Positions 1 through 28,899 of a DNA stretch of 64,000 nucleotides are shown here, piece after piece. This DNA comes from Uranotaenia lowii (Eukaryota > Arthropoda > Insecta > Diptera > Culicidae). Position numbers and translations under genes: made by a program. Position 1 is the first letter of the stretch; each line of letters begins with the position of its first letter. The notes under the pieces are model-generated. The model was given only the letters and a program-made list of their open reading frames with translations, did not search any database and was not told where the DNA came from. The stretch is from NCBI RefSeq assembly GCF_029784155.1, contig NC_073692.1:330355920-330419919 (forward strand), read 5' to 3'.

Positions 1-383
1 CTGTTATCTATTTGGTTAATTTTTCCTATTCTGTAATATAATAAAATTTCAAAGATTTTTTCATAAAATATGAATTATATTGAATTTAATTATTTTCATC
101 AGCAAAAATCTAATCGTTTTGCATACTTCAACAAATCTGTTAAATTAAATCAATGCTTTTTTTATACTTTCTCAGTTAAGTCAAAAATACTTGTTTTCCA
201 ATCTTAAAAAAAATTAAGAATTTAACAATTTTAGATTATTTATCGTCATTCTGTAAAGTGTAATAAATAAATTCAGAATCAGTTTAAATTCCTAATTTTT
301 TTATTTTTAAATTCACAAAGTTATTATTATCTCTTTTGATATAAAATAAAATGTTTTCATTTTTATCAGTTTAAATGTTATCA
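1..383. other. AT-rich sequence upstream of a hAT-like element, presumed intron
   Basis: No coding potential was recognised. It is dominated by A and T runs. Because the first Alk exon in the window starts mid-codon after an acceptor site, this stretch is probably part of an Alk intron. That is inference. Confidence 0.4.
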
Positions 384-391
384 GCATCCAT

Positions 392-2743
392 CAAGGCCGT
401 GCGAACGGGGGGGGTTTTAGGGGTTTAACCCTCCCCATGACGATTTTTCCAAATCAATTTTTCAGTACATGATATGAAACTACTATTGTATTAGGAGAAA
501 AACTTAGTCCGGGAAGGGGTTTTAAAATAGGTGTTAACAAAATTATTTGAAAATTTCCTCGCCTCCGGCGAAGTTTTATCCTATACCACTCTAATACCAA
601 CAGTCTGGACTCAGGGCTTTTCATTTTACGATAAAATATGATATTGACAAATTGAAACCAATTATGATAGTACATTTTTAATTGCAATTCAATTTTATGC
701 ATCGTCTTGGGTGACGATTTTGCTTGTTTATAAAATAAAGGTTTGCTTCTGTGCCAGTGAAAACATAATGCAATAAAACTTCTCTTTCAAAATCCTTGTT
801 TGGGGTTTTAAGGTGTTTTGCCTCAAAAGTAGTTTTTCTTAAGAAGTGTATACAAGTTCAGAATTACGAACCAACTGTTTTAACTTTACAATTTATTCCT
901 GAAATCCTAATTTAACGTCTCAACAAATTTGTATTCATGTGACAGATATTTAATACTTGAGGCTCGAGAAACCTCAACATTCACTTCGATTAATTGAAGT
1001 AATGGAAAAAAATATGCATGTTATGAATCATATTCTGCAGATTAAAAACATTCGTGAAAAAATCAATTTCAATCTCATTTTTTTTATTTATGTTTTTGTC
1101 CTTGTTTAAGGTTTTTTTAATAAAACATAAACTTAATTTGATAAATAAGTTTTTTAAATTTCGTAATATTTCTATTCAGAAATTTTCTTTTATAATGATA
1201 CAATATTTATCTTTTCATTCATATTATTAATAGTTTAAATTAATATTTAAAATTTGAAAGTCTTTTTTCCAATTCCAAATTTTTAAGTTTTGAAGAAAAA
1301 AAATTTTTTTCCGATTATTCAGATTTTGTCTCAAAAAATCTTAATCTAAGAAAATTAAATTTATGATGAGCCTGCGATTCAAAAAAAAAAGTTTTAATTA
1401 TTTTTATATTTTTAAATCTACTTTTTCGAATCGATCATGACTTTGAAAATCATCTATGAAAATTCGAAGACCGTGGCAACTTTTAAGCTTAATCTTGATC
1501 TGTGATGTTTTCTACTTTCAATGCTCAAAACCAAATTTGAAGTTCTTTATTTCTTACCAGTTTATTGCTCATTAAATGTCGATATAAACTTTTGAAAATG
1601 AAGGTTTTTTTTCGATATAAGTTTCAATGATGATTGGAACGAATATGATTCATTTCAAATAATTAATGTTATTATCAAAAATTTCGGAACAAATTATTTG
1701 TATTTTATTTCAATATGAGGAAGAAATCAATTAAATAAATCAACTATGACTTCAATCACTGAACTCCTTAAGAATAGAAAAATCTTTTTCCCTTCCAATC
1801 TAAAATCAATTGCACAAGGCACCAAAATTTAAATTTTTCCTATATGCAAATTTTGAATTGTTCCCGAGCGCTGATCCCAAATAAATATGCATTTTTCTAT
1901 CAGCTAATGTTTCGAGATAACTTTTGAAAAAAGGTAAAAAATTATTAAATAAATTCGAAAAGACTTTCTTGAATGATGAAAAAAAAGATATCTTTTCAAT
2001 TAAAATTTCTGAAAATAAAAGAAAAAGTTTTTTTTTGAATTCTTGATAAGCTGAAGAAAATTAAATAGATTCAAAATCTGGATTTATACTCATGCAGATT
2101 GTTCATTTGATCAGTTACCAAAGATAGATTTTATTTAAAACTGATCAACTTCAAATAAGATATTTGAACTTAATCTAGAGCATTTCAAATAAGATATTTG
2201 AACTTAATCTAGAGCATTTTTTTATTAGAACATTTTTTATTTAAAACCTTTTTATTTCTGGTGAAACTTGTATACTTTGTTTAAATTTTTTTGCTTTTCA
2301 TTTTCAGCATTTAGTTTTAATTTTGGTGATTACGAAATTTCAATTTTGATTATAATTTCGTTTTCGAAACGCCGTATTCCTGAAATATCGTAATTTGCGC
2401 TGCCTTAAATGAATTTTTGAGCAATTTTATGTCTAATAGTAAGGAGTTTTTTTTTGAATAATTGTAAATAAATTGCCAAAAATAAATATGGATTCGAAAC
2501 TTTTAATCTGTTTTTTTGTATTTATTCAATTACTATATACATTTCATTTATTGAAAATTATTTAAAAAAATCCATTTCATTTGTATTTTTTTTTTTCAAA
2601 TTTGAATGATGGTTCTAAGTAGCAAGATGGTTTAGGGAATTTATTTCCTTCTTCATTGATCGTCCATGATAGTGTTATTATTGCTCACTAAATTTAAAAT
2701 TCAAAACCCCCCCCCCCATGGACGAGTCCTTCTCACGGGCCTG
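392..2743. mobile_element. hAT-like non-autonomous element with imperfect 8-bp target duplication
   Basis: The left end reads CAAGGCCGTGCGAA and the right end, reverse-complemented, reads CAGGCCCGTGAGAA, giving short imperfect terminal inverted repeats. The flanks are GCATCCAT at 384-391 and GTATCCAT at 2744-2751, an 8-bp duplication with one mismatch. Eight-bp duplications and CA-starting ends are typical of hAT transposons. The interior is AT-rich with no transposase ORF. A G-run near the left end (about 406-436) recurs in opposite orientation at about 52363-52395, so the family has another fragment in this window. The long distance between ends may include nested insertions. Confidence 0.55.
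2150..2217. repeat. Two perfect tandem copies of a 34-bp unit
   Basis: The unit starting TTCAAATAAGATATTTGAAC and ending at AGAGCAT is present twice in direct succession with a 34-bp period. No divergence was seen, which suggests a recent local duplication. Confidence 0.8.
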
Positions 2744-2751
2744 GTATCCAT

Positions 2752-3570
2752 GTGTTTTGAATAATTTCTCTAAAGTTTAATTAGATTATACTTTCCTTTT
2801 CGAAAATTCACATTTCAAATTTTTATTTAATATTATTTTAATCATGGTTAATTTTTGACCTGATCTGAAATTCATTTGATAATTCGGATTCAATTTGTTT
2901 TTAAAAGTGGTGTTATATTTTAGGTATCCTATTTATGTGCAGTGTATTGATTTCTTTTTTTTTTTTGGAGTAATATTAAATTTTATTTTTCATTCGATTT
3001 CTGGTGTTTCGAAAATATTGACTTAAAATTTCTTTTTCAGAATAAGGATAATCATTTTGAATATTTTTTTTTTTACAACTTGCCGGAAAAACATTGATTT
3101 GAAACTTTGATTCTTTATTTTTTTTAATCATATCAGTGAAATTAATTATGTTTTAGAGTTTGTGTGATGGTTTCATTAGCAAGAAAATAACTTTAGAAAT
3201 CAGTTTCTTAATTCATTGTGCATTTTTTGTATTGTTTTTATTTCTAGCGAAATTAGAATTTAGAAAATCCCTCTCATGAACGAGTCATTCGCACGCCTAA
3301 TTATCACCCACTGATCACCAAAACTAAAAAAAATCTTGAGGAAGATTTCCTCTTGAAATAAGTTTTTTTAACGTAGGCACCAAAATCCAAATTCATATAT
3401 TCATATATTCATATATATATATATATACCATTACTAGCCTGAAAACAGTTCACAAAACTCTGAACTTTGATAATCTCTTTGATTTAAATAACTTCAGTGC
3501 GAAATTTTTGAATATCTTACCTACACCATTTTTACTGTAAGGACCTGGTCTGGTTCAGAGAGTTTCATTG
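2752..3570. other. AT-rich intron sequence with a second TIR-like fragment and a TA microsatellite
   Basis: No gene was seen. At about 3270-3300 the sequence resembles the right end of the 392-2743 element (an ACGAGTC motif followed by CGCACGCC), so it may be a second, broken copy of that family. A (TTCATA)n/(TA)n simple repeat lies at about 3388-3426. Confidence 0.4.
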
Positions 3571-3578
3571 GTTTGGTA

Positions 3579-4644
3579 TAGAGATGTACCGAAAAAAGGC
3601 CGATAGCCGAATACCAAATATTGACCTTTTCAAATATTCGGCCAAACGAATATTCGGTCGAAATTCTGTTGAGTTTTTAATAGAGATACAAAAGCGATAG
3701 TTTCTTTCATCTTAATGCCCCTCATATTGTTGAGTCGATTATTTTCAACCAGATGTATAATACATCAGATTTTGTTTAAGTAGGGGTCTATTTGATTTTC
3801 AAAATGTCTCCATTATTGAAAGGACATCAGATGACTTGTTGTTTATAGAACGTTTATCAGCAAAGAGATTGGATTCCAGTGAAATCTGGGACAAAATATG
3901 TCGAAACAGGTGCCAAGCTATTTGAAATTGCTTATTTGATATTGAATTAAATGAATGTCGAGTTTTAGCAATATGTCATCAAAAAAGTTGCCAACGAGAA
4001 CGATGATCTTTAATGTTAAGCCTACCACACTTTTTACCACACGTATCCACATGACCGGGTTTGGACGATTTCGAAAAAAATGTAAAAAAAAGATAGATCT
4101 GAACAGAATGTAGGCATTATTCTCAAACATACAAGAGGAAAAAGAAAGAAAATTACTGAAAATTATAAAGTTTTCATCTAATCATAGCAGCAGTGAAAAA
4201 ATCGTATCTAAGGATTAAACAAAAATTTATGTTCTTTTTTTTAACTTACTTCAAAAAATTTTTTATTTGATTTAGCAAATAATTTGAATAAAAACCCGGG
4301 AAAAATCCGGAAAGTTTCAAACAATATCTGGCCATCCCGGTCTTATTTGACTTTTCTTAAATTCTTTATTCGATTTATGGACAAGCCTGTATGTATCAAG
4401 TATAAAGCTATCTACAGTGAATTAAAAACGGTTACACCTAAGATGTTTTGCTGCAACCATTAGTTTTTTTTATGAGCAGCTTTTTCAATATTACTTTTGG
4501 ATATTTTATAATTTATCCAACATCAGTTGAAAATTTGACTAGTCTGTTATTATACGAATTAAAAAATAATAATATTAAGGCTAATATTAAGGTCTTATAT
4601 AAATTTTTGGCGGTATTCGGCGCCGAATATTCGGTTCATCTCTA
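3579..4644. mobile_element. hAT-like non-autonomous element, copy 1 of the TAGAGATG family
   Basis: The ends are TAGAGATGTACCGAA on the left and, reverse-complemented, TAGAGATGAACCGAA on the right. Both are followed inward by repeated ATTCGGC-type motifs. The element is flanked by a perfect 8-bp duplication, GTTTGGTA at 3571-3578 and 4645-4652, which supports the hAT superfamily. It is 1,066 bp with no transposase ORF. A related copy of similar length lies at 12831-13865. The right duplication ends only 44 bp before an Alk exon acceptor. Confidence 0.88.
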
Positions 4645-4696
4645 GTTTGGTATGAATAATTTATTTCAACATGTTTATCGTTTTTTAAACCCTTAG

Positions 4697-21671
<16,975 letters not shown>

Positions 21672-23050
21672 GCTCTGGTGGGTTCTGAAGTGAGAAAGAA
21701 CGTAAGGAGAGAATTTCAAGAAAAATTGGAACTGGCGTTTGAGAAAATTGAGAGACTTAATGAGATGAATGAGTAAACAATTCAAGTTCTTTTATTCTGC
21801 ACCATGAGACCACCAGACAATTTCAATAATTTCACAAAATTTTAGAGAGAGCAGATTCGATGATTTTTCTCAATCCACTATTTAATCTTCGTTTCAAGAT
21901 TTAGATCCAAAATTTGTATTCTGAATTCTGATTCTTATTCCTTCAGAGTAAATGAAAGTACGATAAACCGTTTTTTCACCTTATGAACGTCAGTTAAACT
22001 TTTTTCTTGAAATTCAATTTTCAAACACGAAAAAACATAAACCTTCACCTTTGAAACAAAATTAAGCGATAATGGAATTGAAACCGGTATTCATAGAAGT
22101 CTGACGGACAACTGAAGCCGAAACATAAAAATTAGCGTATGTAAGACGATTAAATTCTTGAGAAAAAGAGAACAAATATATATTCGACAAAAAAAAAAGT
22201 AAAGTAAATCGCTCAAAGCGAATTCAACCGCTGAAACATACACGATGTTTATTGAAAACCAAAAAAAAAACAACTCAACTTTCTACCGCATGTGTAATAA
22301 AATTTAAAACAAGAAACAATTTCCGATGTCGCTCCTCACACAAACACACTAGTAGGTGGATATGAATTCTAGAGCTAAACAGAACTGGAAATAAAAGCTA
22401 AACTCAATGCAGCAGCAGGCAAAAGTATAAAAAATATATATACAACACATTACAATATGATTACTATTGGTGGTATCACTAATTTAACAAAGTATTTCGT
22501 AACGAAAAACTAGTGTACATATAGGAAACTTTTTTGAGCTGACCCAATGCGAAATACAAAACAGCAAATTTAGAGAGCGGACGGGAAATGTGTTAGATGA
22601 CGAGAGAGAGATAGAGAGAGCGAATATTTTTTGAGCATGAGCATGAACAATTCTGAGCAGGGAGCTAGGTAGCTGAGAAGTGAGATGTTGAAAGAAAATT
22701 TTTAATTTCAATTTTTGTTTCCCTGATTTAAGGACCTAGATAAAAAGAAGTGAACAAATCACATATATTATTAGATGAAGTGAGAAGAGAGAGCAAAAAA
22801 AAAGATGAAACATTTGAGGTTACAATTGAGGTGCTATTGAATAGTGTTGGTTTCGTTTTTAAAATACACACACTCATACACATACAACATACACCTAGTG
22901 TACGATCATTGTTAAGCATTTTGTTTAGGAAGGCGCTCAATTTTAGTGAAAAAGAAAAGTTAAAAAAAAACTTTACAGTTATCTTATCACAGTGTACAAA
23001 ACAGTCGTCCAGCTGTTTGAATGAACAATAAAAACAAAAAGAGTTTGATC
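21672..23050 (+). other. Alk: Candidate proximal Alk 3' UTR with poly(A) signals
   Basis: Non-coding, A-rich sequence follows the stop codon. AATAAA occurs at 22296-22301 and at 23027-23032; the second is followed by a T/G-rich stretch (TACGTTGTTTAG), the usual arrangement for cleavage. A (GA)n stretch lies at about 22600-22622. The UTR assignment is inference from position and composition. Confidence 0.5.
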
Positions 23051-23449
23051 ATCAAACCACCTGGACTGAATACGTTGTTTAGATATGTCGTTTTTTGAAA
23101 TTTTATTACGCTCATCTATGAATTTTAGATTAATTATAACTTATCGTAAGGACGAATCCTTGATTAGAAACATTGTTTAAGTAAACAATCGATAGCTTTA
23201 ATTGTGGCTTAGCTGTTTTGTAGCACCTGTTTTCTTCTTCATTCAGAATGAGCCAATTGCCAAGCTTATTATTATGAGAAAATTGCTCAAAGCTTTTCAA
23301 GTGCATTCATTGTCTGATTTTTTTAAACAAAGCACCCCAATTTTCATACAATTATTACAAATGCATTCAAAAAATTTGCATTTTTTCAACAACAAGATAA
23401 AACAAGCATCATAACATTCATTCAAAGTAAAATTATAAAGTAAAATCCT

Positions 23450-26400
23450 AATTTCCACAATCTAATTTCGTGAAACTGAAACCTGGAAGTCGATTTTAAA
23501 TTTTGAATTCTGTTTTTTTTTTAAATTCTTTTCGGTTTTTTAACTCTGAGAATATTAATTTCTAAAATCCAAATTCTAAAACTCAAAAATTTAAGAATTT
23601 TAACTCAGTTCTGAATCCAAATACAAAAATATAAAAAAAGGAACTTTGAACAACTGGAAAAAAATTTCAGAGGATTTAAATTTTAATTTTTAGGATGTGA
23701 ATTCTGAGAATCCTAATTTTAGAAGAGAAATTCTGAGAAATTTAAATTCTAAATTCAAATTATGACAATTTGAATCCTGAAAATGTAAAACCAGATATTC
23801 TAGGATTTTGAAAATCTGAAATTTGTATCTGACATTTCAATAATAAAATGTGAGAATATGTTTTCTGTGATTCTAAATTCTACGTTTCTGACTCTAAATT
23901 AAGAGAAACTCTATTCTGAGATTCACAACGTTAGAAATTGGAATCCTGTGACTCCGAATTCTATGTTTTCGAATTTTGAAAATCATAATTCTGAAAAGCT
24001 GGATTCTTTTAACATGGATTTAGAAGTCTTAGAATCTGAGGTCTGAGAGACTTAATTTTTTGAAAGGGAATTTTTCGATTTAATATTAGAAGTATCTAAA
24101 TATTGAAATTGTGAATCGAAATTCTGACAACCTGAATTTTGAAAATATGTTCTCTAAAAATTCAAAATTTGAAAATCTGCAGAATTATGGGAATCTTATT
24201 TTAAGAATGCGCAATCTGAAATTCTGAATTATGAGAAAATAATATGAGGATTTCAATTTGAATTTTGAGAATCCTAATTTTAGAAGAAAAATTCTGGTAA
24301 TTTGAATTTTGACATCCTAAGAATCTTTATTTTGAAAATATGGATTTTTTTGACATGAATTTAGAAATTTAGGAATCTGAATTCTGAGATTCTGAATTCT
24401 GAGATTCTGAATTCTGAGATTCTGAATTCTGAGAATCTAAATTCTAAGCATCTAAATTCTTTGAAAGGAAATTCTTCGAATTGAAATTCAAAAGTCTGAA
24501 AATTGAAACCCTGGGAATCGAAATTCTGAGAATCTAAATAATGAGAACCTGAGTTTTGAAAATGTGTTTCCTGATAAATCAAATTTTGAGCATCCGAGGT
24601 CTGAAAAGCTGAATTATGGGAATTTAATTTTGAGAATGCGCAATCTGAAATTCTGAATTCTAAGAAAATAATCTGGAGATTCCAATTTGAATTTAAAGCA
24701 TGTGAATTTTGAGAATCCCAATTTTAATAGAAAAATTCTAGTAATTTGAATGCTAACAATTTAAAATCTGAAAATGTATAAACAAATGTTTTGAGATTTA
24801 AGGAATCTGAAATTTGTATCTGATATTTAAATTATAAAATTTACGAATATGATTTCTGTGATGAATCCTGAGAATCTTAATTTTGAAAATATGGATTCTT
24901 TTGACGTTAATATAAAAGTTTAGAAATCTGAATTATAAGATTCTGAATTCTGAGAATCTAAATTCTAAACATCTGAATTCTCTGAAAGCGAATTCTTCGA
25001 ATTGAAATTGAAAAGTCTGAAAATTGGAACCCTGGGAATCGAAATTCTGAGAATCTGAGTTTTGAGAACCTGAATTTTGAAAAGTGTTTCCAGAAAACTA
25101 AAATTTTGAGGATCCGAGTTCTGAAAAGTTGAACTAAGGAAATCTAATTTTGAGAATGCACAATCTGAGATTTTAAATACTGAGAAAAAAATTCTGAGGA
25201 TTTCAATTTGGATTTTGAGAATGTGAATTCTGAGAATCGCAATTTTAGAAGAAAAATTCTGGTAATTTGATCTGATTTCAAACAGTCGAAATTAAGAGAA
25301 CCCTATCATAAGAATCACTTCACTTTGTTTCTGAATTCTGATGATCCTAATTAAGAAAATCTGGATTTTTTAATATGAATTAGAAGTCTAGGAATCTGAA
25401 TTCTGCGATTCTAAAATCTGATAATCTAAATTCTTTGAAAGGGAATTTTTCGAATTGAAATTCAATAGTCTGAAATTGGCACCCTGTGAAGCGAAATTCT
25501 AAGAATCTGAGCTCTGAGAGCCAGAATTTTTAAAATGTGTTTCCTGAAAACTCAAATTTTGAGAATCCAAATTCTTAAAAGCTGAATTATGGGAGTCTAA
25601 GTTTCGAGGATGCCCAATCTGAGATTCTGAATTCGTAGAAAAAAATCTGAGGATGTCAATTTGAATTTTGAGCATGTGAATTCTGAGAATCCCAATTTTG
25701 GAAGATAAATTCTGGTAATTTGAATTCTGATGAACTTACAAATTTAACAATCTGAATTCAGAGATTCTGAATTCTGAGAATCTAAATTCTAAGCATCTAA
25801 ATTCTGTGAAAGGAATTTTTTTCGAATTGAAATTCTAAAGTCTGAAAATTGGAACCCTGGGAATCGAAATTCTGAGAATTTAAATTCAGAGAACCTGAAT
25901 TTTGAAAATGTGATGAATTATGGAAATCTAAATTTTGAGAATGCGCAATCTCAGATTCTGATTTCAGAGAAAAAATCCGAGGATTAAAATTTGAATTTTG
26001 AGCACGTGTCTCCTGAGAATCCTGATTTTAGAAGATAAACTCTGGAAATTTAAATTCTGATATCTGATTTCAGAGACTCGAAATGAAGAAAAAATATATT
26101 TTCAGAACCACTTCACAATGTTTCTGAATCCTGAGAATCTTAATTTAGAAAATCTGGATTCTTTTAAAATGAACTTACAAGTTTAACAATATGAATTCAG
26201 AGATTCTGAATTCTGAGAATCTAAATTCTAAGTATCTAAATTCTTTGAAAGAAATTCTTCGAACTGAAATTCAAAAGTCTGAAAATTGGAACCCTGGGAA
26301 TCGAAAGAGAATTTAAATTCTGAATTTTAAAACTGTGTTTCTTCAAAATTCAAATTTTGAGAATTCAAGTTCTGAATAGCTGAATAACGGGAATCTAATT

Positions 26401-28800
26401 TTTGAGAATGCGCAAGCTGAGATTCTGAATTCGGAGCAAAAAATTCTGAGGATTTCAATTTGAATTTTGAGCATATGAATTCGGAGAATCCCAATTTTAG
26501 AAGATAAATTCTGGTAATTTGAATTCTGAAAATTTAAGTAATGAGAATTTGAACCCTACAAATGGAAAATCGGATGTTTGAGATTTTGAGAATCTAAAAT
26601 TAGTAACTTAAATTTAAAAAATAAAATGTTAGAATACGAATTCTGTGATGCTGAATTCTACACATCTGGTTTCAAAGACTTGAAATTAAGAGAAACTCTT
26701 TTCTGAGAATCACTTCACTATGTTTCTGAATCCTGGAAATAAAAGAATCAGAATTCTGAGATTCTGAATTTTGAGAATCTAAATTCTACTATTTATCTAA
26801 ATTCTCTGTAAGGGAATTCTTCAAATTGAAATTTAAAAGTCTTAAAATATGAACTCTGAAAATCGAAATTCTGAAAATCTTCTGAGAACCTGATTTTTTA
26901 AAATGTATTTTTTGAGAAATCAAATTTTAAGAATCGGACTTCTGAAAAGCTGAATTATGGGAATTCAAGTTTTTGGAATGCGCAATCTGCGATTCGGAAT
27001 TTTGAGACTCTAAGAATGTTAGTTTTGAGAAGGTTAGTTCTGAAATCCTTAATTCTCCGAATCTGAATTCTGAGAATCTCTGCTAGTATGAATTCAAGGA
27101 ATTTGAATTTTGAGAATCCCAAGATTCTGAATTCTGTGAATCAGATCTGAGAAACTGCATTACGTTAATCTGAATTTCGAGTTTCTGGTGTATGCAAATC
27201 AGAATAACCTTAAAATCTGAATTCTTTTAACATGAATTTAGAAGTTTAAGAATCTAAATTCCAAAATTTCTGAATTCTGAGAATCAAAATTCTAAAAATC
27301 TGAATTCTTTGAAACAGAAATCTTCAAATTGAAATTAAAAAATCTGAAAGTTGAAATTGAAATTTTGAGATTCTTGGTTCTAAAAACATGAATTTTGAAA
27401 ATGTGTTTCCTGAGAATTCAAATTTTGAGAATCCGCGTTCTGAAAAGCTGAATTATGGAAATCTGATTTTAGAGAATTATTAATTTGAGATTCTGAATTT
27501 GGGGACTCTAATAATGTGAATTCTTGGAAGGTAAGTTCTGAGATTCTGAATTCTCTTTATCTGATTTCTGAGTATCTGAATTCTTCCAGTATGAATTAAA
27601 GGAATTTGAATTTTAAGAATCCCTATTATAAGATTCTGAATTCTGTGAATCAGATCTGAGAATATAAATTTGGAAAATCCTAACTTCAAGCAATTATGAG
27701 AATTTGAGTTCTGGAAATTCCGAGTATCTTAATTCTGAGAATCTGTTTCTTGAGATTATGAATTCTGCATTCTGAGAATTTGTAACTGTCAGTATTGGTT
27801 ATAGGAATATGAATTATGAAAATTCGAAATCTGAGTTTTTTAGTTTTGGAAACAGATCTTAGAATTATCTGAATCAAAGTTCTGAGAATTTGCATTCCGA
27901 GAACCTGAAGTCTGCGAACTTAATTTTTTAAAAGATATTATTCTTTTCTGATATAATTCTGATTCTGAGAATTCGATGTCTGAGAATCTGAATGCTGATA
28001 AACTGAACTTTGAAAATCTATATTGAAGGAGTCTTTATTTGAGAAGCTGAATTTTAAAAATCTGAATTCTAAGAATCTGAATTCTGAGTAACTAAATCTC
28101 CAGAATTAAATTCTGAGAACCTTAATGCTAAGAGTCTGAGTTCCACCGATCGGAATTTTGAGAATCTGAATTTTGCGAATTTGAATTCTGTAGACCTGAA
28201 TTCTGAATCAGGTTATTAAACTATAATCCTGATTTTCTTTGTGAGCTCCAAGCCTTTTTTGAGTTTTCTGGTTTGTTTTTCTGTTCCATTATTAATTCTG
28301 GTAATCAATAAGAATTTGAAACTGTTAGTATGAGTTATGGGAATGTGAACTTCGAAAATCTGAGTTTTTTAGTTTTGGAATCAGATCTTAGAATCAGAGT
28401 TCTGAGAATTTGCATTCCGAAAACCTGATGTCTGCGAATCTATTTTTTTTAAGATATAATTCTGAGAATTCAATGGCTGAGAAACTCATCTTTGAGAATC
28501 AATATTATAAGTCTTTATTTGAGAAGCTGAATCTTAAAATTCAAATTCTGAGAATCTGAAATCCGAGAAACTTTATTCCCAGAATTATGTTTCTCAGAAT
28601 CTGAATTCTGAGAATCTGAATGCTGAAAGTCTGAGTTCCACAAATCAAAACTTTGAGAATCTGAATTTTGTGAATTTGAATTCCGAGAATATGAATTCTG
28701 AAGACTTGAATTCTGAATCAGATTATTAAACTGTATTCTTGATGTTTTTTATAGGCTCGAAGCCTTTTTTGAGTTTTCTGGTTTGTTTTCCTGTTCCAGT
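23450..28800. repeat. 5.3-kb degenerate satellite built on GAATTCTGA-type units
   Basis: Over 5 kb is made of roughly 10-15 bp units such as GAATTCTGAGAATCT and AATTTTGAGAATCC, with many point changes. A longer order is visible: a marker like ATTCTTCGAATTGAAATT recurs near 24068, 24471, 24992, 25444, 25814, 26254, 26815 and 27319, spacing about 370-560 bp. In the right part a segment of about 510 bp is duplicated: GAGTTTTCTGGTTTGTTT occurs at 28261 and 28771 with similar sequence upstream. Incidental ORFs encode SEFRISEFRIS-like repeats. It lies downstream of Alk and upstream of the A-rich region. Confidence 0.9.
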
Positions 28801-28899
28801 ATTAACAGCAAACAACTTTTTAGCTTTCGAGTTTCAAACAAATCAAGCTGTAAAGAATTTTTTTCTGACTGTTGATTGATCCTCTTTTCTATGAGTAAT

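Noticed and set aside
24361..24582. ORF with SEFRISEFRIS repeats
   Set aside because: It is produced by the tandem GAATTCTGA units. Other frames and neighbouring units are interrupted, so it is not a gene.
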